Notes under the pieces: model-generated
Databases searched by the model: none
What the model saw: only the letters and a program-made list of their open reading frames with translations
What the model was told of the DNA's origin: nothing
In this document: in pieces, positions 57,143-64,000 of the stretch
How the letters are laid out: every line of letters begins with the position of its first letter
Numbering within the stretch: the first letter of the stretch is position 1
Source of the DNA: Rhizodiscina lignyota
Taxonomy: Eukaryota > Ascomycota > Dothideomycetes > Aulographales > Rhizodiscinaceae
Length of the DNA: 64,000 nucleotides
Direction: 5' to 3'
Assembly (NCBI GenBank): GCA_010015805.1
Contig: ML978124.1
Coordinates: 496,001-560,000 of the forward strand
Translations under genes and position numbers: made by a program

Positions 57143-59120
57143 ATGCATATCTTCGGCTCGCTGTCTCTATTGTTGCTGGCAACTTCGACAACAGCCTCTC
57201 CTTCACGACGTTACTATCGTTTCTCTCAAGATCAACAGCGCAAGGCAGAAGAGATAAACCGGCGCCAGCTTAATAACAACATAACAAGCGCTGTTGATCC
57301 AGCCTCAATTACAACTGCGACAATTTTCAGCACTTCGACCCACACGGTTACATCATGTCCCCCAACAGTTACCAATTGCCCGGCGGAGGCTGCGCTTACC
57401 ACTACCACAACCCACGTAATTGCGGTATCGACGACAGTTTGCCCGGTGAGCGAACTCTCGTCGATATTTTCTTCTATATCTAAGGCAGCGGCGTCCCGCG
57501 AGTCGGAGAAGTCGAAGGAATCAAAGAAGGAATCAAAAAACAAGAAAACGACAACACCTGCTTCCACATCGGCAACGATGACCGGTACCGCCCCAATGTC
57601 ATCGTCCCTAGGAACAGGATTTGCTTCAGGATCAGTGTCTATTCAGTCAGCCAATAATACGAGCACGAGCAGCTCCAGCATTATCTTAAGCACCGGATTG
57701 TCTTCGGGTTCGGGATCCGTAGCCGCTCAATCAGCTAACAGGACGACTTCGACTTCGACTAAGCAAACGACTTCCACCAAGACATTCACGAGCACGTCTA
57801 CCGTCCTCAGTCAAGTCACATCAACTGTTACATCTCAAGTAACTATGACTCTGTCTTCGAATGGAACCACGACGACGTCGATCAAAACCACAACGCTTGT
57901 GAACACGAAAACGGCAACTTCGACCAGCGTAAGTCTTCTCCCCCCTCGTATTATTGAACTCGCACTAATCAATCGCGGTAGACCGTATTCGTCACCGCCA
58001 CGATGATGAATAATTCAACAATATCAGCCGCGACCGCAACGACAACGACAACCTCGACTCCGACCTCGACGACTTCTTCTTCCTCTAGCCTCAGCTCATC
58101 TAATTCAACGCTAGTATCTGCCGCAGCAGCTACTACCTCGTCCACAACTCTTTCGAGCACGACGACCACCACGTCTCTCAGAACGGTCACCTCTACGGTC
58201 CTGACCTCTGCTCCTGTTACGTCCTTTGTCAACACGTCCATGAGTCTCATGACCTTCACTAATTCTGCCGGGTCTGCTACGACGTTGACATCGACAGTTC
58301 TCAGCACATCTACGAGCTTCAGCACCGTCACTATTCTGCAGACGCAAACTCTATCGGCGACTTCATTCGCCACCTCATTTGCAACTACATCCGCCACATC
58401 GGTATCCGCTGCAGCGTTCACGTCAACCACCAGCACTACATCGTTGGCAAATACGACGTCGTTCTCTACCGCGACCTCTGCTGTATTTACCAGCGCAACT
58501 ACCTCCACTGCGACATTTTCAACCCCATCGTTTTCCACCGCGAGCACTGCGGCCTTTACGAGTGCGACTACGGCGACGACTGCATTCACGAGTGCGTTTA
58601 CCTCGGCGTTCACGAGCACAACGAGCTTTCAAACTTTCTCCGCTGCCTCTGCGCAGAGCTCGACCTGTACTCCTTCCACAGTAACAGTTACAGTTACAGC
58701 GTGTGCCTCGACTTGCAATACCCCGGTTACCGTCACAGTGGTGAGTTCAAAACTTCTCCGTTTCAGGTGGTTTCGGGAAATACTAATAACAACCGTTAGA
58801 CTGCGGCAGCATCGACCGCGACCGCACTTGTCGTCCAGACCGTCAGTGCTGCAGGTTTCAATACTACAACGAGCGCTACGTTCAATTCCGCAATGGTATC
58901 AGCAATGGCAACGGCTCTGAGCTTCGGGACAGGAACTGCGGGAACCGCGGGCACCGCGGGCACACTCTCTGGCGGTGCATTTGCAACAGGCAACAACGGC
59001 ACGTTCACGAAGAAGACGTCTGCTCATGGCCACAAGTTTACCAAGACACCGTCTGCTTTTGACACTTCTACCAAGAAGCCATCTACTACAGAGGTCCCTG
59101 CATTGTCGTATCTGTTCTAG
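57143..59120 (+). CDS. Secreted Thr/Ser-rich mucin-like protein, 621 aa
   Basis: Three exons: 57143-57928, 57982-58740, 58800-59120, all phase 0. A signal peptide (MHIFGSLSLLLLATSTTA) is followed by dibasic sites (SRR, INRR) that Kex2 could cut. The mature part is overwhelmingly Thr and Ser with scattered Ala and Val, expected to be densely O-mannosylated. Short Cys-containing islands (TSCPPTVTNCP, VCPVSEL, SSTCTPSTVTVTVTACASTCNTPVTVTV) resemble spacers of fungal wall proteins. A basic patch (SEKSKESKKESKNKK) sits near residue 125. Degenerate repeats such as AFTSAFTSAFTSTTSF occur. No GPI signal is obvious at the C-terminus, so it is probably secreted or wall-associated. Confidence 0.78.
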
Positions 59121-59961
59121 TTAGACAGGCGGAGGAAGGCCTGGAGCCTGCTTTGAAGGAATAGAGTCGATTTCTCGCATATTTCCTTTAGTGGGCATGT
59201 TCTTGGCTTACCACGGGTTTCTGGGGAGATGTAAATAATTCAGATACGACGAGTGAACGACACCAGTAAATATCTCCCACACAGGACTCTGATTTAGGGT
59301 CGACTCACTCTTAGTGCGAGACGTCAAGGAATACAAGCGTGGAGTTTGCAGGCTACTTCGGCTCCTTACAATCATTCATTCACTTTCTTATCACGCGGGT
59401 GACAAAACAGCTACGCCTGATTCACTGAACGACTGTAATAAGAACAATTTTTGTTCTTTAGCAACGAGCGAGAGCATCTCTGAAGGCTCGATGAAATATA
59501 TGCCTGAGCGTATTTATCGAAAAAGCGCACCTTCTGTATATATAAACCATATTAACTACGGAGGATACACCTCCTCATAGTTCGATATTTTGCAGCAACG
59601 ACTCAACTATTTTGTCGCTTACTTGCTTACTACTTCAATCTTACCTTTATGCTCCATATTCATGCTCGAGAAGCGGCGAAAGTGGGTTCTATCTCAGGTA
59701 GTTAAAGGTGTTACCTTTCACCCGATAGTATCCGCAACCATTCACATGAGAGAATTAAGCTTTGACCAAGAACCGCCCACTATTTTGGACCAACACAAGA
59801 TCTTTTATCTCCTTCTTCTACTCTTTCTTTTCTTCCGTAGCCCACTGTCCTACTCTTAGAGATCAAAAGTCGCAGAACAGGTTCCAAAATATCGGCCCTC
59901 GCAGTCGTCTATAGCATCATCCAAGCTACATTCTCCGCGAACTATCAACACAAGCGAAAAC
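59121..59961. other. Intergenic, promoter of the helicase-like gene
   Basis: A TATATATAAA-type element lies near 59536-59545 and CT-rich DNA near 59805-59855. The short frames 59314-59580 and 59590-59859 show no family features. Confidence 0.5.
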
Positions 59962-61693
59962 ATGGCTTCTGAGGATCTATCTTCTAAGCATTCACTTGCG
60001 TACACATACGACATCCAAGACTTCCGAGTCGGTAATGTGGAAGATGAGAGACGTCTTCGAGCTCTTGTTGGAGTCCGAATTGGCACCGATACCGATGCTG
60101 GAAGGTACGTCTGAGAGTCTGAGAGATTCGATCTTGGGTTGGCAAGCTGGACTTAACATTAACGGATTTTAGTGAAACCCCCAAGTCGAATAATGGCCGC
60201 GTCAGTGGCCTCGCTCAACAACTTGCCTCCTTGTCTGTCTCTTCTCCAACCGAAGAAGCCTTGAATGAAAAGATCAATCGGAACCTCGAACAAGTTAGTG
60301 GCGCTGGTGTCACTAGGCGCGATCGGATCGCTATCGACGATGCGTCCAATTTCCAAAGACCATTCATAGCCTTCTTCAATGTGACGCGGAGATTTGAGAA
60401 GACTTGGGCTGCTGTCGGGGTTGCTGTTCGAATGGCGGCCAAGGAGGTCGCTGCCGCCAAACAGGTTCAATCTCGTAGACCGAAGTGCGTTGTGCTTGTC
60501 TCGACGCGCATGGAAGCTGCTGTCCTCTTCTATCAGGCCCTGAACCTTTGCTTCGGTACAGGAATCCGTCCGCGAGCTCTATATGGCACGCAGTCCGAAG
60601 ACATCGATTGTCCAAGCTACGACAAGCAGCGCAAGCTCCTACTCAATGGCAGCTGCGACCTTCTGATCGTAACCCCTGGACGATTTTTCCAGATGCGTCA
60701 GGATGCAAAGTGTAAAGCGGCTCTGGGTGACATTCGATTCGTCTGTCTTGAGGAGGCACAACTCTTTATCTCGGGAATGTGGAACCAGGATAAGAAACCT
60801 ATTTACGAGCAGGTGCACGAGGGAAAGCTGATACAAGAAACAACATCGATCTTAGCGATCGGATCGGGCCTAATCCACATAGTAAGGAAGGCACTTCGAG
60901 ATTCTCTGAAGATTGAGAAACGGGGATGGATATCCCGAATCCTTGCTCCAAGTGCGGGTGTACATGCGGCCCAACATGTTCAGCAACACTTCACGAGGAT
61001 TCAAGATGGCCCCACTCTCTTGAGGCACGCCGTGTCGCTGATCCGCGTAATACTTCTTGGAAGAATGAAGACCATGGTATTCCTGAATTCTTTGGAGACG
61101 GCGGACGAGTTCCATCGCGATGTCATCCGCGAATTGGAAGAGGCCGGGGTCAGGGAACCGGGTAGACAAGTTGGCCTGTTGACTCGAACAATGGGTTTAC
61201 AGCACAACGAGTCGGCCTTCGCAAAATTTTCCCTAGGCTCGGAAATGACCGTTCTTATCGGGACCCACGGCCTCGCAATTTCTCCGTACATCTCGAACGT
61301 TACCACTGTCATCCACATAGCCTTACCTTTCTCCTTGGAAGACCATAATATCCGATTGGGCTATGTTTCAGCGGCAACCAAAGAGGCAGCAGGAACATCG
61401 CTTGCACTTGTTCAGGAGAAAGACCAGCCGGTATTTAAGAAGATAGCGGAAGATGTTGCTGCTGCTGGGACTGGCTCAAAGGAGGTCATCTTGCGAGCCC
61501 TCCGAACTCCCTCTGCATTCGAACCTGTCCCTCAGAAACCTCATCGAGCCAAGAGATATAATCCGAAATCCGATAAGAAGTGCTACGAGTGTGGCAGTTG
61601 TAAGTCCCCAGAATAGAGGATGAAGCCAATTCGTCATACAGAAGCTAATATGAGGCAGACGGGCACTTCCGGGTGAATTGTCCGTTGTATTAG
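59962..61693 (+). CDS. Degenerate DEAD-box helicase-like protein with C-terminal zinc knuckle, 534 aa
   Basis: Three exons: 59962-60104, 60173-61599, 61659-61693. The last join creates the CCHC knuckle CYECGSYGHFRVNCPLY (C-x2-C-x4-H-x4-C). The body aligns with the two RecA-like lobes of DEAD-box helicases: CVVLVSTRMEAA at motif Ia, DLLIVTPGRF at Ib, VCLEEAQLF where DEAD is expected, AIGSG where SAT is expected, KTMVFLNSLETADEF at IV, VLIGTHGLAISPYISNVTTVIHI near V, and NIRLGYVSAA where the HRxGRxxR motif is expected. I find no Walker A GKT. ATP hydrolysis therefore looks lost, leaving an RNA-binding or scaffold role. The family looks like Vasa/Ded1 with a knuckle. Confidence 0.8.
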
Positions 61694-62505
61694 AGGTGAC
61701 GAGATAGAATCAATCTCAAGGAGGAGGTCTGGTGCAAGAAGTATTTTTGCCGGTTCGACGACTTGAGGGAGGGAGCATCACCGCTTGGCCGTTCTCGAAG
61801 CTACAGCGCTTTTTTCAATCACCGTCCACGACAAGTTCCAGGCACAGTTTCCGGATAAGACTAGGTTTGGGACGCAAAGGAGGTTGCATATTTTGATTTC
61901 GCACCCCGGATAGTGCGGAAGTGAAGGTCCTTTTACGGAGTATCCAACAGTGACTTATGAGGTATTGCGGAAGGAAGGAGAGGTTACGTACCAGGAGAGG
62001 TTACGTACCAGGATAGTCACACAAACTAGCACTAAGGTTGTACCAGAGCCGCAAGATATCGAACTAATGGTTCTTGACATTGTGCACTTCGTATATTCAG
62101 ATATGGCCTCGCTCGTCCGAACCTCAACGTTGGAATGGGTGGAGTTCAGATATTCATCACGTGAAAGCCAAGACTCGTCACTCGGTAGGTACCGGGGAAT
62201 GACAGTCCGGGCCCGAGCTTTCGCCTCCCATTTTGAAAGCCTAGCAAAATTCTAGAAGTGCCAAAGCGCCTTTCTCCGTCGATTGGCCGAGCTTCAAAAG
62301 AATTTCAGTTCTCCCTTTTAACCGCACATCCCCCTCATCCATCAACCGTCAGATACCCGTAGACTCGTACGCGCTGTTTCGACCTCGAATTTCAATAGAC
62401 CATATTTCGTATACCCTTATAGATTCTCGTAGCGCAGGACAACGCGCCTCCTTTCCATTTTGCACTCAACCCGCGACTCCGGCCGCCATTGGCTCCTAGA
62501 AAGAG
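61694..62505. other. Intergenic with a 17-bp tandem duplication and a possible gene relic
   Basis: A perfect 17-bp tandem repeat (AGGAGAGGTTACGTACC, 61976-61992 and 61993-62009) lies in an open stretch from about 61914 to 62255 that reads like protein (for example PFTEYPTVTYEVLRKEGEVT) but has no ATG start. It may be a decayed gene or chance. The segment 62280-62500 is the leader of the next gene. Confidence 0.4.
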
Positions 62506-63138
62506 ATGAAAGTTTTTTCGGCTTCAGATGAGTTCGACTACTCGTGGGAAGAAGTTTCCACAGCAAACTGGCGGAAGTACTGCCCTTGGAACGAGAAGAC
62601 GCCACATGTACTTGCGGTCGACACGCTATCCAGAAATATAGACCCAGAGACTGGAATTGTAAGTTATCACTTGCCCATCGCGCAAGGTGGACAGTTTCTG
62701 ACCATATCACCTCTACAGCTTCGGACTGAGCGACTGATTACATGTCAACAAACCGCACCCAAATGGCTTGCTCCCTTCGTTGGCGACGGCAGCTCTCATG
62801 TCTATGAGGTGTCTTACTGCGATCCAAAGTCGAAGAAAGTCACTATGTGCTCGCAGAACATGACATGGTCTGATCTGATCAGCGTACAAGAAACTGTCGT
62901 ATACAAACCCTTGGCAGCATCTCCAAACGGAAAGACCCAATTCCACCAGACAGCCAGAATTACAGCTCTATGTGGCGGATGGGATAGAATTAAAGCCAAG
63001 GTCGAACAAGCCACCGTCGATAGATTCGCACAAAATGCAGCGAGAGGAAAGGAGGGCTTCGAGATGGTTCTCGAAATGAGCAGGAGAGCGTTCGCCCAGG
63101 AGAGAGAAGAACAGGCCATGCAGAAGGCAAGGCTGTGA
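62506..63138 (+). CDS. PRELI/MSF1-domain lipid-transfer protein (Ups1-3 type), 190 aa
   Basis: Two exons (62506-62658, 62719-63138) joined in phase 0 as DPETGI-LRTERLITCQQ. The start MKVFSASDEFDYSWEEVSTANWRKYCPWN is the hallmark of the PRELI family; HVLAVDTLSR, LRTERLITCQ and WDRIKAKVEQATVDRF are also conserved. With Mdm35 these proteins shuttle phosphatidic acid (Ups1) or phosphatidylserine (Ups2) across the mitochondrial intermembrane space, feeding cardiolipin and phosphatidylethanolamine synthesis. Which of Ups1, Ups2 or Ups3 this matches cannot be decided by eye; length is between yeast Ups1/3 (175-179) and Ups2 (230). Confidence 0.93.
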   Translation: MKVFSASDEFDYSWEEVSTANWRKYCPWNEKTPHVLAVDTLSRNIDPETGIVSYHLPIAQGGQFLTISPLQLRTERLITCQQTAPKWLAPFVGDGSSHVYEVSYCDPKSKKVTMCSQNMTWSDLISVQETVVYKPLAASPNGKTQFHQTARITALCGGWDRIKAKVEQATVDRFAQNAARGKEGFEMVLEMSRRAFAQEREEQAMQKARL

Positions 63139-63725
63139 ATCAATGACGGTGGCCAAAGCTATCCTTCCGTTTGGCATCGACGAGTACGACGACTGACGCC
63201 TTCACCATAATCGACCATCCAACGATGTTCGACTTCTCATACGGCTTGAATGATATACCCTGATAGACTCTCGTTGCTGCTGCGTTGAAGCGTGTTTTAG
63301 GGCGTTTGATGGGTTTAGGGCGTTTTGAATTGGTTTAGAGAAAATCTGGCGCGAGCTTGTATCATCTAGGGGTGGGAAATCTCCTGTCTAATGATACCAC
63401 CGCTCGTTCTTAGAGAGCATCACCGGGTCGATTGTAATTTTAGATGGCAATAGATTTTAGAAGCACCCTTACTATCCACTACAGGAGATTGCAATATTCT
63501 ACCAACATTACATGCCTAGAGTTTCTGAAAGAGAGAAACCATTCGCGTAAATTGGCAGTTCATGTCCTTTACTGGGGGTAGGGGTAGGTTTGTATATTCA
63601 CCCCGGCGCTACGTAGCGCCCGCCAAGAACATTGTTCACGCCCACGTCCAAGTCGCGTTGCTCTGGCGCCCAAGAGCTTCCATCGATCATTTTCCAACCT
63701 CCCATTTTACACTCCAACTCTGACA
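63139..63725. other. Intergenic, no gene seen
   Basis: 3' flank of the Ups-like gene and promoter of the last gene. A 12-bp direct repeat TTTAGGGCGTTT occurs at 63296-63307 and 63314-63325. Confidence 0.5.
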
Positions 63726-64000
63726 ATGAATCCGTCCACTCTACTCAACGACGCATTCGCGGAAAAGCCGATCTTAAAGCGACGACTCGAAGAATGCATG
63801 AGTAATTTACTCCCTGATCCCTTGTCGTTTGCCGCGCTCGCTAACGTGTAATTACAGGCGAAAGCCCTCAGTACGCCGACCTCGTGCTCAACATCTCCGC
63901 ATACGTCCTCGAGCTACGCCAGAATTTCTCTGCTCACGTCCTGACGGCAAACGAACCTGCCAACAAAAAGCGGAAACTCGACGATGCGCCCTCAACACAG
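63726..64000 (+). CDS. 5' part of a gene cut by the right edge (possibly Rtt106-like histone chaperone)
   Basis: Exon 1 63726-63801 and the start of exon 2 from 63858, joined at CM-S-ESPQYADLV. The visible 73 residues are an N-terminal helical segment (FAEKPILKRRLEECMSESPQ, then VLNISAYVLELRQNF) followed by a basic nuclear-localisation-like patch (NKKRKLDD). A short helical N-terminus followed by KKR(K)LD resembles fungal Rtt106 proteins, but too little is present to be sure. Nuclear function is inferred from the basic patch. Confidence 0.6.

Noticed and set aside
63296-63325. TTTAGGG-containing direct repeat suggestive of telomeric sequence
   Set aside because: Only two units with unrelated spacers, so not an interstitial telomere array.
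1-64000. tRNA genes, rRNA, CRISPR arrays
   Set aside because: I looked for B-box-like GGTTCGANNC strings on both strands and for spaced repeats; the hits lay in coding DNA or lacked a cloverleaf context.

Overview
The window is nuclear DNA of a filamentous ascomycete (Pezizomycotina; a Dothideomycete would fit, but the class is a guess). The reasons are gene density of about one gene per 2.5 kb, short introns (mostly 45-80 nt, with CTAAT/CTAAC-like branch sites and AG acceptors), genes on both strands, small secreted Ser/Thr-rich or Cys-containing proteins, and one repeat family whose AT-rich copy looks RIP-mutated. I see no rRNA, tRNA, CRISPR or prokaryotic features. Gene models were spliced by hand, keeping the reading frame continuous and family motifs intact.

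Layout. 1-15 kb: 3' part of a Ser/Thr-rich membrane protein (edge), a small secreted protein, an ER-type DnaJ protein, an acyl-CoA dehydrogenase, the ribonucleotide reductase large subunit with MBF-like promoter boxes, RIPed repeat copy A, an Alba-like protein, a second small secreted protein, and a coiled-coil protein with heptad repeats. 16-28 kb: an intronless BRCT/DNA polymerase X gene, divergent from a peroxisomal (SKL) epoxide-hydrolase-like gene, a USP12/15-type deubiquitinase, and a Cys/His-rich protein. 28-31 kb: gene-poor, with repeat copy B. 31-46 kb: a RING-PH-vWA (Far1/Ste5-type) scaffold, an Oma1-type protease, a coiled-coil/RRM-like protein, a ZIP zinc transporter and Sds22. 46-55 kb: coronin, divergent from dihydroxy-acid dehydratase (Ilv3), then a gene joining a fungal rhodopsin-type seven-helix domain to a FucP-type MFS transporter. 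57-64 kb: a Ser/Thr-rich secreted protein, a DEAD-box-derived protein with decayed catalytic motifs and a zinc knuckle, a PRELI/Ups lipid-transfer protein, and the start of a gene cut by the right edge (possibly Rtt106-like).

The genes are mostly housekeeping and not a pathway cluster: DNA precursor supply and repair (RNR, Pol X), mitochondrial lipid and protein quality control (Ups-like, Oma1-like), branched-chain amino-acid synthesis (Ilv3), actin and phosphatase control (coronin, Sds22), and metal transport (ZIP). The most unusual items are the rhodopsin-MFS fusion, the helicase-derived zinc-knuckle protein, the RING-PH-vWA scaffold, the Pol-mu-like active site of the Pol X enzyme, and the inverted, RIP-diverged repeat pair.
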